From: Streptomyces katrae
GTDB taxonomy: Bacteria; Actinomycetota; Actinomycetes; Streptomycetales; Streptomycetaceae
Direction: 5' to 3'
Assembly: GCF_000717655.1 (NCBI RefSeq)
Contig: NZ_JNZY01000045.1
Coordinates: 30,017-94,016 of the forward strand
Length of the DNA: 64,000 nt
Made by a program: the position numbers and the translations under genes. Positions 34,076 through 42,826 of the stretch are shown in pieces. The first letter of the stretch is position 1, and each line of letters starts with the position of its first letter. The notes below the pieces were generated by a model, which was given only the letters and a program-made list of their open reading frames with translations, ran no database searches and was not told the DNA's origin.

Positions 34076-35518
34076 GTGAAAGACACCGTTCCCATGCACG
34101 CGTTCGACGGCCATGTGCCCGCTGTAGTGCTCAGACTCGATCGGAATCCGTTCCACCACGGAACCCTCGGTGCCGTCAGATCTCTTGGGCGGAGGGGCGT
34201 GGAGGTCCATGCCGTCGTCGAGGCCGGGGGAGGTCCCATGGGGCGCTCGCGCTACCTGCACGCCGTGCATCCCGGACCGGCCGGCGGGCTGGACCCGGAG
34301 GCTCCGGAGACGCTGCTGGAGTGCCTGGTCGGGGTGTCGGAGCGGATCGGCAGGCCGGCGGTGCTCGTAGCGATGGACGATCTGAGCGCCATCGCCGTCG
34401 CGCGGATCGCACCGATGCTGGACGGGCGGTTCCGGATCCCCCATCAGCCCGACGGGCTGCCGGCGCGGGTGGCGGACAAGGCCGAGCTGGCGCGGCTGTG
34501 CGCGCGCTGGGACATCCCGCACCCGGAGACGGTGATCCCGGCGAGCGGGGCGGAGGCGGCGGAGGCCGCATGGCGCCTCGGCCTGCCGGTGGTCGCCAAG
34601 TGGAGCCGGCCCTGGCTGCTGCCTCCGGGCGGCGGGCTGCGCAGCACCGCGCTCGTGCACACCGCCGCCGAGGCGCGCCGCCTGTATGAGCGCACGGCGG
34701 AGGCCGGGAGCCGGCTGCTGCTCCAGCGGTTCCTGCCGGCCGGGACGGACACCGACTGGTTCTTCCACGGCGCCTTCGCCCGGGGCGGGCACCCGCTGCT
34801 GGTGGGGTCGGGCCGCAAGGAGCTGTCCTGGCCTGTGCGGACGGGGCTGACGGCGGTGGGGCGCTGGCTGCCGGATCCGGCGGTGGAGGAGGCGGGGCTG
34901 CGGCTCGCCGAACGGCTGGGCTACCAGGGGATCCTGGACCTGGACTTCCGCCGGGACGAGCAGGGCTGTTTCCGGCTGGTGGACTTCAACCCCCGGCCGG
35001 GCGCGCAGTTCCGGCTGTTCACGGAGGCGGGCGGGCTGGACGTGGTCCAGGCGATGTACCTGGACCTGACGGGGCAACGGGTCCCGGAGCCCTCGGGCGG
35101 TCCGGGCCGGGTGTTCGTCGCGGAGAACTACGCCCTGCTGGCGTCGCTCCGCGGCCGCCGGCTCCCGTGGCGGTCCCCGGCCCGCCCGCCGCTCCCGTCC
35201 CCCTCGGCACCCGAAGACGCCGGCCCGGGGCAGGACCGCGCCGCGGGCGGCGGGCCCGCGCCGGTGCGGGTGGCGCCGTGGGCGGAGCGGGGGCGGGTGG
35301 AAGCGGCCTGGTTCGCCGCCGACGACCCGATGCCGTTCCTCGCGATGCTGGCCGCGTTCCTGGGCCGGGGCGCGGGGAAGGGGGTGCGCGCGCTGCGCGG
35401 TGTACCGGCACACGGCCGCCGTACGGCCCGGGCCGTGGTCCGCGCCCCGCGCCAGCGCGCCCGCGACCTGACCCCGTCGACCGCCCCTGCCGAACCGGAC
35501 GAACTGGTGACCCGATGA
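34076..35518 (+). CDS. ATP-grasp carboxylate-amine/thiol ligase
   Basis: 480 residues. The pre-ATP-grasp domain starts AVVLRLDRNPFHHGTLGAVRSLGRRGVEV; the ATP-grasp core has LPVVAKWSRPW, LLLQRFLPAGTDTDWFFHG and GILDLDFRRDEQGCFRLVDFNPRPGAQF (metal-binding Asp and Asn). Such enzymes form amide bonds by acyl-phosphate chemistry. Substrates are unknown; in this setting it could join an amino acid to a glycan or peptide. GTG 34076 begins the frame, but ATG 34094 is a plausible alternative. It is divergent from the GH26 gene (132 bp) and coupled downstream to the flavoprotein. Confidence 0.82.
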   Translation: MKDTVPMHAFDGHVPAVVLRLDRNPFHHGTLGAVRSLGRRGVEVHAVVEAGGGPMGRSRYLHAVHPGPAGGLDPEAPETLLECLVGVSERIGRPAVLVAMDDLSAIAVARIAPMLDGRFRIPHQPDGLPARVADKAELARLCARWDIPHPETVIPASGAEAAEAAWRLGLPVVAKWSRPWLLPPGGGLRSTALVHTAAEARRLYERTAEAGSRLLLQRFLPAGTDTDWFFHGAFARGGHPLLVGSGRKELSWPVRTGLTAVGRWLPDPAVEEAGLRLAERLGYQGILDLDFRRDEQGCFRLVDFNPRPGAQFRLFTEAGGLDVVQAMYLDLTGQRVPEPSGGPGRVFVAENYALLASLRGRRLPWRSPARPPLPSPSAPEDAGPGQDRAAGGGPAPVRVAPWAERGRVEAAWFAADDPMPFLAMLAAFLGRGAGKGVRALRGVPAHGRRTARAVVRAPRQRARDLTPSTAPAEPDELVTR

Positions 35519-35643
35519 CGACCCGCCACCCACCCCCGCCCCGGCCCCCGGCGCGTTCTCCGGGGCCGCAGGAGCCCGTCATGCGCAGGGCCGGAGGCAC
35601 TGGCACGGGCGAGGGGTCCATGAGACTGGAGGGACAGCGGTGA
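35515..35643 (+). CDS. 42-codon ORF coupled between ligase and flavoprotein genes
   Basis: The ATG overlaps the ligase stop (ATGA) and the stop overlaps the flavoprotein start (GTGA), so the little frame bridges the gene pair exactly. The product is Pro/Arg-rich (MTTRHPPPPRPPARSPGPQ, then MRRAGGTGTGEG) without a known motif. It may only carry ribosomes to the flavoprotein start, or be a genuine peptide. The perfect overlaps are the main argument for it. Confidence 0.35.
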   Translation: MTTRHPPPPRPPARSPGPQEPVMRRAGGTGTGEGSMRLEGQR

Positions 35644-36923
35644 CGCGGGTGGACGACCTCGTCGTGGTCGGCGCCGGGCCGTACGGGCTGTCGGTCGCCG
35701 CGCACGCGGCGGCGGCGGGCCTCGGAGTACGGGTGCTCGGGCGGCCCATGGCCTCGTGGCGGGACCACATGCCCGAGGGCATGTACCTGAAGTCGGAGCC
35801 CTGGTCCTCCAACCTGTCCGCACCCGGCGGCCGGCACACCCTCGCCGCCTACTGCGCCACCCGGGGGCTGGCGGCCGAGCACGGCAGCCCGCTCCCGATC
35901 GGCACCTTCAGCTCGTACGGCATGTGGTTCGCCCGCCGCGCCGCGCCCGAGGTGGAGGAGGTGACGGTCACCGAGGTCAGCCCGCAGGGCGACGGGTTCC
36001 TGGTCCGCACCGCCGAGGGACCGCCGCTGCTCGCCCGTACGATCGCGATCGCCGTCGGGGTGATGCCGTTCGTGCACCTCCCCGAGGCGCTGCGGGAGCT
36101 GCCCCCCGGGCACTGCTCGCACAGCAGCGGCCACCGCGACCTGGCCCGGTTCGCCGGCCGGGAGGTCGCAGTGGTCGGGGCCGGGCAGGCGGCCCTGGAG
36201 ACCGCCGCCCTGCTGGCCGAGAACGGGGCCCGGCCCTGTCTCGTCGCCCGCCGGTCCCGGCTGAACTGGAACACCGTGCCCCAGCCGCTGGAGCGCCCGG
36301 CCCTGCGCGCGCTGCGCGATCCGCACAGCGGCCTCGGCACCGGCTGGCGCAGCTGGGTGTGGTCGGAGCTGCCCTGGGCGGTGCGCCGGCTGCCCGCGCC
36401 GACCCGGGAGCGGATCGCCGCGAACGCGCTCGGGCCGGCCGGGGCCTGGTGGCTGCGGGACCGCTTCGAGCGGAGCGTCCCGGTGCTGCTGGGGCACCGG
36501 CTGCACCGGGCGGTGCCGGCGGGCGGGCGGACCCGGCTCGGGCTGACCACCGCGGCCGGGGAGTCCGTCGTACTGGACGTCGCGCACGTCGTCGCGGCCA
36601 CCGGGTTCGCCCCGCACCTGGACCGGCTGGAGCTGCTGGACGCCCGGCTGCGTGCCGCCCTGGACACCGTCGGGCACAGCGGCACGCCGGAGCTCAGTGC
36701 CGGTTTCGAGTCCTCCTGGCCCGGACTGTTCTTCGCGGGGCTGCTGACGGCTCCCTCATTCGGCCCTTCCATGCGATTCGTGCACGGTGCGGGGTTCACG
36801 GCGGGGAGACTGGTCGGAGGAGTCCGAAAGCGCCTCGGCGCCCGGGGCAGGCCGGCGGGCTCCGCCGGGACCGTACGGCCAGACCGGGCCGGTGCCGGGC
36901 ATCCGAAGACGTCTCTGCGGTGA
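35640..36923 (+). CDS. FAD/NAD(P)-dependent oxidoreductase (lysine/ornithine monooxygenase-like)
   Basis: 427 residues. The FAD-binding Rossmann motif is VVGAGPYGLSVAAHAAAAG (residues 9-27), the second nucleotide-binding motif VAVVGAGQAALETAALLAE lies near residue 181, and the ATGFAPHLDRLEL block typical of flavin monooxygenases near 322. It likely reduces FAD with NAD(P)H to hydroxylate an amine or other small substrate. Codon-coupled to the ATP-grasp ligase, so the two should act together. GGAGGG lies before the GTG start. The last 40 residues are Arg/Gly-rich. Confidence 0.83.
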   Translation: MTRVDDLVVVGAGPYGLSVAAHAAAAGLGVRVLGRPMASWRDHMPEGMYLKSEPWSSNLSAPGGRHTLAAYCATRGLAAEHGSPLPIGTFSSYGMWFARRAAPEVEEVTVTEVSPQGDGFLVRTAEGPPLLARTIAIAVGVMPFVHLPEALRELPPGHCSHSSGHRDLARFAGREVAVVGAGQAALETAALLAENGARPCLVARRSRLNWNTVPQPLERPALRALRDPHSGLGTGWRSWVWSELPWAVRRLPAPTRERIAANALGPAGAWWLRDRFERSVPVLLGHRLHRAVPAGGRTRLGLTTAAGESVVLDVAHVVAATGFAPHLDRLELLDARLRAALDTVGHSGTPELSAGFESSWPGLFFAGLLTAPSFGPSMRFVHGAGFTAGRLVGGVRKRLGARGRPAGSAGTVRPDRAGAGHPKTSLR

Positions 36924-36941
36924 GGTCGAGAGGGGTCCGCG

Positions 36942-37232
36942 ATGAGTGCGGAGCAGCGAGCACAGGGCCGTGGCTGGGTACGCATTCCCGCCAGCCGGGC
37001 GGAGCAGCCCGCCGCGCCCAGGTCTGCCGCGCCGAGGACCGCCGCCGGGCCCAGGACCACACCGCCCAGGACCGCCTCGCCGTACGCCCCTCCCGCGCAT
37101 GCGGCACCGGACCAGCCGACCATCTACCTCTCCCTCGTCAAGCGCTGGCGGGAGGCCGGGCGCACCCTTCCGGGGCATCCTGACGAGGAGTGGGAGCGGC
37201 TGATCTCCCAGCCGTGCTGGCCCGGCCGTTAG
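36942..37232 (+). CDS. Small protein of unknown function next to a SpoIIE-type phosphatase
   Basis: 96 residues: a Pro/Ala/Arg-rich first half (possibly disordered) and a compact C-terminal segment (QPTIYLSLVKRWREAGRTLP, EEWERLISQPCWPGR) that looks like a conserved helical tail. GAGAGGGG precedes the ATG. It directly abuts the phosphatase start (stop at 37232, GTG at 37233), so it may be a partner or substrate. No family was recognised. Confidence 0.65.
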   Translation: MSAEQRAQGRGWVRIPASRAEQPAAPRSAAPRTAAGPRTTPPRTASPYAPPAHAAPDQPTIYLSLVKRWREAGRTLPGHPDEEWERLISQPCWPGR

Positions 37233-39329
37233 GTGGTGTGTCTCGTGGCAGCGGCGGAGCGCGACAGATCCGAGCAGGGCCGGCGGGACCCTGTGACCGG
37301 GCCCGGGGAGCGGCTCGCGCTCAACGGCATGGGCAGCTTCGAGTGGGACCTGGACACCGGGACGCTGTTGCTGGACGAGGCCGGGCTCGTGGTCTTCGAC
37401 CTCGAGCGGGAGGAGTTCGGCGACACCCCGGAGGGCCTGGGGCTGCGGATCCCCGCCGACGACGGCGCACGGCTGGCGGAGTCCACGCAGGCCGCCCTGG
37501 ACGGCGGCGCCGAGACGTACGGCGCGTACTTCACGGTGCAGCGGCGCGACGGCGTCGACCAGTGGACGCACACGCAGGGCCGGATCCTGCGGGACGCCGG
37601 CGGGCGGCCCCTGCGGATCCTCGGGATCGTGCGGGACGCGACCGCCGAGCTCGCGCACGCCACCATCCTGCGGAAGCTGGAGTCGGCGCGGGCCCAGCAG
37701 GCCACGATCGTGCAGCGGACGACGGAGGCCCTGTCGCGGGCGGTGACCGTCGACGACGTCACGGCCACGCTGACCGGGGCCGGAGCCCTGGAGCGGCTCG
37801 GCGCGGACGGGCTGGCCCTGGGGCTGGTCGAGAACGGCGCCATCAAGATCATCGCGCTGAGCGGGGAGTCGCTGGAGATCCTCAGCGAGCGCAAGTTCAC
37901 CCGGCTGGACGGCTCGCTGCCGCTGTCGCAGGCGGTGCTCACGCGCAAGGCGCGCTTCGTCACCTCCCTCGCCGAACTGGCGGGCGAGTTCCCGCTGCTC
38001 GCGGACTACCTGCGCCGGATCCGCTTCGATGCCGCCGCCTATCTGCCACTGATCGCACAGGCCAAGGCCATCGGCGGGCTCGTGCTGTTCTACCGGCGGC
38101 GCAGCGAGTTCAGCCCGGAGGAGCGCAATCTGTGCCTGGGCCTGGCGGGCATCGTGGCGCAGTCCCTCCAGCGTGCGCTCCTGTTCGACCAGGAGCGGGA
38201 GTTCGCGACCGGCCTGCAGGCCTCCATGCTCCCGCGCCGGATCCCGGAGATCAGCGGCGGCGAGATCGCGGTGCGCTACCACTCCGCGTGGAGCGGGCGG
38301 GAGGTCGGCGGTGACTGGTACGACGTGATCGCGCTGCCCCGCGACCGGGTCGGCATCGTCGTGGGCGACGTACAGGGCCACGACACGCACGCCGCGGCGA
38401 TCATGGGCCAGCTGCGGATCGCGCTGCGCGCGTACGCGGGAGAGGGGCATCCTCCGTCGACCGTGCTGGCACGGGCCTCGCGCTTCCTGGCCGAGCTCGA
38501 CACCGAGCGCTTCGCGACCTGCATGTACGCACAGGTGGACCTGGAGACCGGCGGCGTACGGGCGGTCCGCGCGGGCCATCTCGGGCCGCTGATCCGGCAC
38601 ACGGACGGGCGTACGGGCTGGCCCAACGTACGCGGCGGGCTGCCGCTCGGACTGGCCTCGGTCTTCGAGCAGGAGGACTTCCCCGAGACCCGGCTCGACC
38701 TGGTCCCCGGGGAGACGCTGGTGCTGTGCACCGACGGCCTGGTGGAGGAACCCGGTACCGCCATCACCCAGGGCATGGAGGCCCTGGCGCACGCCGTGCG
38801 CAGCGGGCCGCAGGAGGCGGGGGCGCTCGCCGACCACCTCTCGGACCGGCTCTGGGAGCGCTGGGGCTCCGGCGACGACGTGGCCCTGCTGGTGCTGCGC
38901 CGGGCCCCCGACCCGGGCACCCACCGGGCCCCGCGGATCCACCAGTACATCCACCAGGCGGACCCGGAGGGGCTCTCGGAGGCCCGCTACGCCCTGCGCC
39001 AGGCGCTGCGCGACTGGGGCATGCCGGAGCTCGCCGACGACGTGGAACTTGCGGCCGGGGAGCTGCTGGTCAACGCCCTGCTGCACACGGACGGCGGAGC
39101 GGTGCTGACCATGGAGGTGCTGCCGGAGCCGGTCCGGCGGATCCGGCTGTGGGTGAAGGACCGCTCCAGCGTCTGGCCGCGCCGGCGCACCCCGGGCGAG
39201 GCCGCCACCACGGGGCGCGGGCTGCTGCTGGTGGACGCGCTGGCCACGCACTGGGGAGTGGAGTCCCGGGGTGACGGCAAGGCCGTGTGGTGCGAGTTCG
39301 ACGTCGCGGGCGCCCGGAGCATGGGGTGA
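37233..39329 (+). CDS. PP2C (SpoIIE-type) serine phosphatase with PAS, GAF and HATPase domains
   Basis: 698 residues in the order PAS (about 28-140), GAF (150-310), SpoIIE/PP2C phosphatase (about 330-560: GREVGGDWYDVIALP, GDVQGHDTHAA, LCTDGLVE, GSGDDVALLVL with metal-binding Asp residues) and a RsbW-like HATPase (about 585-695: VELAAGELLVNALLHT and GRGLLLVDALA). Streptomycetes have many such fusions, which act in partner-switching control of sigma factors: the phosphatase reactivates an anti-anti-sigma protein and the ATPase domain can phosphorylate it. The signal is unknown. The GTG start directly follows the small upstream gene. Confidence 0.92.
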   Translation: MVCLVAAAERDRSEQGRRDPVTGPGERLALNGMGSFEWDLDTGTLLLDEAGLVVFDLEREEFGDTPEGLGLRIPADDGARLAESTQAALDGGAETYGAYFTVQRRDGVDQWTHTQGRILRDAGGRPLRILGIVRDATAELAHATILRKLESARAQQATIVQRTTEALSRAVTVDDVTATLTGAGALERLGADGLALGLVENGAIKIIALSGESLEILSERKFTRLDGSLPLSQAVLTRKARFVTSLAELAGEFPLLADYLRRIRFDAAAYLPLIAQAKAIGGLVLFYRRRSEFSPEERNLCLGLAGIVAQSLQRALLFDQEREFATGLQASMLPRRIPEISGGEIAVRYHSAWSGREVGGDWYDVIALPRDRVGIVVGDVQGHDTHAAAIMGQLRIALRAYAGEGHPPSTVLARASRFLAELDTERFATCMYAQVDLETGGVRAVRAGHLGPLIRHTDGRTGWPNVRGGLPLGLASVFEQEDFPETRLDLVPGETLVLCTDGLVEEPGTAITQGMEALAHAVRSGPQEAGALADHLSDRLWERWGSGDDVALLVLRRAPDPGTHRAPRIHQYIHQADPEGLSEARYALRQALRDWGMPELADDVELAAGELLVNALLHTDGGAVLTMEVLPEPVRRIRLWVKDRSSVWPRRRTPGEAATTGRGLLLVDALATHWGVESRGDGKAVWCEFDVAGARSMG

Positions 39330-39416
39330 TCCGGGGCCCGGGTGACCGGATGGTCACGCCGAGTTGTGGAGCAGCGGGGGTGGAGTGATGATGCGGTCCA
39401 TGGAACGGACGACCGC

Positions 39417-39614
39417 ATGGACACGGATCCTGCCGTGCACCGGCTGAACAAGCGGCCGGGCAAGGGCGCCACGACCGCTCTGCTCGCGCTGCTCCTGCTG
39501 GCCGTCGGGGTTCCGACGGCCGTGCACGGCACGGCGGGGCGCCCCCCTGCCGATACCGGCTGCCGGACCGTCGCGTTCATGTCGATGACCGGCGTGGCGC
39601 CCGCCTGCCGGTAG
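39417..39614 (+). CDS. Small secreted or membrane peptide, unknown
   Basis: 65 residues with one hydrophobic segment (TTALLALLLLAVGVPTAVHG, about 19-38) after a short basic start (NKRPGKG), then a short exported tail with two Cys (TGCRTVAF, APACR). It could be a secreted peptide or single-pass protein. GGAACGG lies upstream. No family was recognised. Confidence 0.45.
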   Translation: MDTDPAVHRLNKRPGKGATTALLALLLLAVGVPTAVHGTAGRPPADTGCRTVAFMSMTGVAPACR

Positions 39615-39646
39615 CGGCGGCTACCGGCTACGGCCGGGTGCGTGCC

Positions 39647-40087
39647 TCAGTGGTGCTTCTCCTCCAGCCGGATCTGCCGCTCCGTCTTCGCCAGGTAGGA
39701 CACGCGCAAGGTGAACCCGGAGTGCAGGCTCGCGGACTGGAGCCTGGCCTCCGCGCCGGCCGCACCCGGGTGCAGGTGCACCAGGTCCAGCGGGGCCGAC
39801 GCGGACCAGTCGTGCTCGTACCCGTCGCAGACGGCCTCCTCGCCGCCGAAGCCGAGGCGGGTTCCGCCCTGCACGAGCGTGACCTGGATCTGCACTCCAC
39901 GGGGTGACGAGGGCCGGCACGTGTAGGTCCCGGAAAGGGTGACGCGGCCGCCGTCGGAGAGGTGACCGAATTCCTGTACGGAAATCTCGTCGCCGTGGGT
40001 CCGGGCGCCGGCGGGAGTGGTGCATACGGTGGCCGCGGCCAGCGCGGAGAGCACCGTGACGGCCAGTCGGCGGGTGGAAACTCGCAT
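39647..40087 (-). CDS. Secreted protein, DUF6299-like
   Basis: 146 residues. Signal peptide (residues 1-28, ending AGA), then a beta-sandwich-like domain with GGRVTLSGTYTCRP, VQIQVTLVQGG and VCDGYEHDWSA, two Cys probably disulfide-linked, and the closing FTLRVSYLAKTE. This resembles DUF6299 extracellular domains, judged by eye. GGAGG 6 nt before the ATG fixes the start. Function is unknown. Confidence 0.75.
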   Translation of the reverse strand: MRVSTRRLAVTVLSALAAATVCTTPAGARTHGDEISVQEFGHLSDGGRVTLSGTYTCRPSSPRGVQIQVTLVQGGTRLGFGGEEAVCDGYEHDWSASAPLDLVHLHPGAAGAEARLQSASLHSGFTLRVSYLAKTERQIRLEEKHH

Positions 40088-40251
40088 GAATCCTCCATGG
40101 GGGGTGGGTCGGCACAAAAGCGCCGAAACGCATTGTGCTGGCAGATGGCGGGCAACTCCTTCCGCACGCCCGTGTCGGTGTGTGCAATTGCCCGCTCGGG
40201 CGCGTGAGACTGACCGGAATACGTCCCCGAAGGTCCCCGAAGGGATCGCGC

Positions 40252-40857
40252 ATGCGCCAGTCCGCTTCCGTCCTCGCCGCCGCTCTCCTGCCCCTCCTGC
40301 TGTTCGGTGCCACGGCCTGTTCCGGCGCCCCCGAGGGGGCCGCGCTCGCCCCGGCCGCGGCGCCCGCCGTCCCGGTGGACGACGGCGCGCCGGGCGCCGA
40401 GGAGGATCCGGCCGCGGCCCCCGGGGCGGGCCAGGCCGCCGTGAAGGATGCCCACGTGGGTGACTCCGTACGGGTGCACGGCCGCCAGGTGGGCCGGCAC
40501 CTGCAGGCCGTGCTCACCGCGTACGTCGACCCCGCGGTCAGCGTGGAGAAGAACTACGCGCCGCCCGCGGGCAAGCGCTGGGTGGCCGCCTCGATGTCGT
40601 TCGTCAACGTCGGCGGGGCCTCGTACGGGGCCCTCGGGCGCATGTGGGCGTACGACAGCGCGGGGGGCCGCCACCCGGTGGTGCCGACCGGTGAACTGAC
40701 CACCGGCAAACCGCTCGTCTTCGATTCCCTCGCCGTAGGCGAGCAGGCCGATGGATGGGTGGTGTTCGAAATCCCGGAAAAGGCGCGCATTGTGCGGCTC
40801 CAGTACCAGGACACGAACATTCACGCGAATTCCGAAGAGGGATTCTGGGCCGTCTAG
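40252..40857 (+). CDS. Lipoprotein with DUF4352-like domain
   Basis: 201 residues. The lipobox LFGATAC (Cys23) marks it as a lipoprotein. A low-complexity Ala/Pro linker (25-65) precedes an immunoglobulin-like DUF4352-type domain (GKRWVAASMSFVNVGGASYG, then VVFEIPEKARIVRLQYQD). Such domains bind extracellular ligands or stabilise surface complexes. GAAGGGA precedes the ATG. The final 90 bp use AT-rich codons (GAA, ATT, AAT, TCC). Confidence 0.78.
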   Translation: MRQSASVLAAALLPLLLFGATACSGAPEGAALAPAAAPAVPVDDGAPGAEEDPAAAPGAGQAAVKDAHVGDSVRVHGRQVGRHLQAVLTAYVDPAVSVEKNYAPPAGKRWVAASMSFVNVGGASYGALGRMWAYDSAGGRHPVVPTGELTTGKPLVFDSLAVGEQADGWVVFEIPEKARIVRLQYQDTNIHANSEEGFWAV

Positions 40858-40900
40858 CCCGCCCGGGTGAAAGGCCTGAAAGGGCCGCGGGAGAGACCAC

Positions 40901-40906
40901 TAGGGT
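40901..40906 (+). promoter_or_regulatory. Leaderless -10 box (TAGGGT) of the DUF5949 gene
   Basis: TAGGGT ends 7 nt before the ATG at 40914 and no ribosome-binding site is present, so the mRNA probably starts at the start codon. Confidence 0.55.
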
Positions 40907-40913
40907 GCGGCGC

Positions 40914-41405
40914 ATGACTTCAACTCAAGCCGAAATCGACCGGTCCCAGCTCGGCACCCTTTCCGTGCTCGCCTGGATCGGCGACCCCTCCGAGGGCCAC
41001 GACATCCCGTACCTGCTCGCCTACACCCTCGGCGACGGACCGCAGGGGCGGGAGGCCGGCGAGAAGGCCGCCCGCGGGCTGCTGGAGGAGATCGGCCTGC
41101 CCATCGGTGACGTGGTCATGGACGGCACCCGCAACCCGGCCGCCTTCCCGGTGCAGATCATGCTGGCGGGCAACCAGGTCGCGCTGACCCTGCCCGGGCT
41201 GAACGCGACCTGCACCGCCCCGGCCGAGTGGGTCGCCGCGGCGAACGAGAGCGGCCAGGCCTACTTCCTGTTCGCCACGCGCGCCTGGCCCGAGGCCGTC
41301 CCGGGGGAGCCGGTCGCGCCGGAAACCCTCCAGGCGTTCGCAGGGGACGAGGCCGTGCTCACGGGCAGCGCCCACTGCGTGCTCACGGTCCGGCGCCTGC
41401 AGTAG
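40914..41405 (+). CDS. DUF5949 family protein
   Basis: 163 residues of a Streptomyces-specific cytoplasmic family of unknown function. Recognised by LGTLSVLAWIGDPSEGHDIP, the YTLGDGP loop, QVALTLPGLNATCTAPAEWV and AHCVLTVRRLQ at the C-terminus. No signal peptide or membrane segment. Expression appears leaderless. Confidence 0.8.
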   Translation: MTSTQAEIDRSQLGTLSVLAWIGDPSEGHDIPYLLAYTLGDGPQGREAGEKAARGLLEEIGLPIGDVVMDGTRNPAAFPVQIMLAGNQVALTLPGLNATCTAPAEWVAAANESGQAYFLFATRAWPEAVPGEPVAPETLQAFAGDEAVLTGSAHCVLTVRRLQ

Positions 41406-41494
41406 CAGGCCCCGGGGACCGAGCCCCTCCTCCGGCCGCCGGGCTCCCAGCCTGCCCGGTGGCCGGTTCCCCGTTGCGGGGGCCCACATCGGCC

Positions 41495-42763
41495 CTACGG
41501 GCGTTCGAAGGCGAAGCGGAGCGAGCGGACGCGGTTGTCGAAGTTCGAGCCCGCCAGGTCCGGCAGCCCCACCGCACGCAGTCCCACCGGCCGGGTCAGC
41601 AGTTCGCGGAACAGGGCCTTCATCTCCACCCGGGCCAGGTGCGCGCCCAGGCAGAAGTGCGGGCCGCCGCCGCCGAAGCCCAGGTGCGGATTGGGCGAGC
41701 GGGTGATGTCGAAGGCGTCGGGGTCGGGGAAGACGGCCTCGTCGCGGTTGGCGGACGCGTAGTACAGCACCACCTTGTCGCCGGGCCGGAACAGGTGGCC
41801 GCCCAGGGTGTGTTCGGCTGCCACGGTCCGGCGAAACTGGATGATCGGCGTCGAGTGCCGGATCATCTCGTCCACCGCGCCGTCCGCGTACGCCTCGAAG
41901 TCCTCGAGCAGCAGGTCCCGTTGGCCGGGGTGATCGGTCAGCAGCGTCAGCCCGTGGGTGATCGCGTTGCGCGTGGTCTCCACCCCGGCCACCATCAGCA
42001 GCGAGAAGAACGCCCCCAGCTGGCGGGCGTTCAGCGCCTGCCCGTCCACGTCCGCGGTGACCAGGGCGGAGATCAGGTCGTCGGTGGGGTTCTTGCGCCG
42101 CTCCCGCCCGATGCCCGCGACCATCCGCTGCATCTTGGCCAGGGCCCGCAGCCCGCGGCCGGGCATCCGCAGCCGCGAGGCCAGGCCCCGCTCGACGCCG
42201 ATGTTCTCCGAGGCGTGGTTGACCCGGTCGGCGATCTCGGCGCGGTAGCGCTCCGGGATGCCCATCATGTTGCAGATGACCTCGAGCGGCAGCCGGGAGG
42301 ACACGGCCGAGACGAACTCGTCGGGCCCGTCCTCCAGTACGTCGTCCACGATCCGGGCGGCCACCGCGTGGATGTCCTGCTCGGCCGCGGCCAGCAGCCG
42401 CGGCGTGAACGCCCGCTGCACGATCTTGCGCAGCTGCGCGTGGTCGGCGCCGTCCAGGTTGACCATCGAGTCCCCGAACAGCGCCCGCACCCACCGGGCC
42501 GGTTCGGGTGTGGTCACCCCGGGCGCGCTGGCGAACACCTTCGGGAGCCGGCTCGCCTCCTGCACGTCCGCGTGCCGTACGAGGGCCCAGTGCCCGCGGC
42601 CCTTCCCCTCGGGCACGTAGACCGGGGACTCCAGCGCCCGCAGCCGGGCGAACGCCGCGAGCCGCGCGGCTGGGGGCTGCTGCCAGAACGCAGGGTCGGC
42701 GAGCTCCCCGTACTCCGCCACCGCCGCGCCCGAGCCCGTGTCCTGCTGTACCGGGACCTTCAT
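41495..42763 (-). CDS. Cytochrome P450
   Basis: 422 residues. The haem-binding loop FGGGGPHFCLGAHLAR has the thiolate Cys371; the I-helix oxygen-activation motif is VAGVETTRN, with Glu in place of the usual Asp, and the ExxR-type region lies in DEMIRHSTPIIQFRRT. It is a soluble class I bacterial P450 needing a ferredoxin partner that is not encoded nearby. GGAAGAAG precedes the ATG. It lies 63 bp downstream of ltrA in the same direction and may be co-transcribed with it. Confidence 0.93.
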   Translation of the reverse strand: MKVPVQQDTGSGAAVAEYGELADPAFWQQPPAARLAAFARLRALESPVYVPEGKGRGHWALVRHADVQEASRLPKVFASAPGVTTPEPARWVRALFGDSMVNLDGADHAQLRKIVQRAFTPRLLAAAEQDIHAVAARIVDDVLEDGPDEFVSAVSSRLPLEVICNMMGIPERYRAEIADRVNHASENIGVERGLASRLRMPGRGLRALAKMQRMVAGIGRERRKNPTDDLISALVTADVDGQALNARQLGAFFSLLMVAGVETTRNAITHGLTLLTDHPGQRDLLLEDFEAYADGAVDEMIRHSTPIIQFRRTVAAEHTLGGHLFRPGDKVVLYYASANRDEAVFPDPDAFDITRSPNPHLGFGGGGPHFCLGAHLARVEMKALFRELLTRPVGLRAVGLPDLAGSNFDNRVRSLRFAFERP

Positions 42764-42826
42764 CGTTTCTTCTTCCTGTCGCCGGCGCGCTCGCCGGGCC
42801 GCCGCGGCCGGCGCCGCCCGCCGTCC

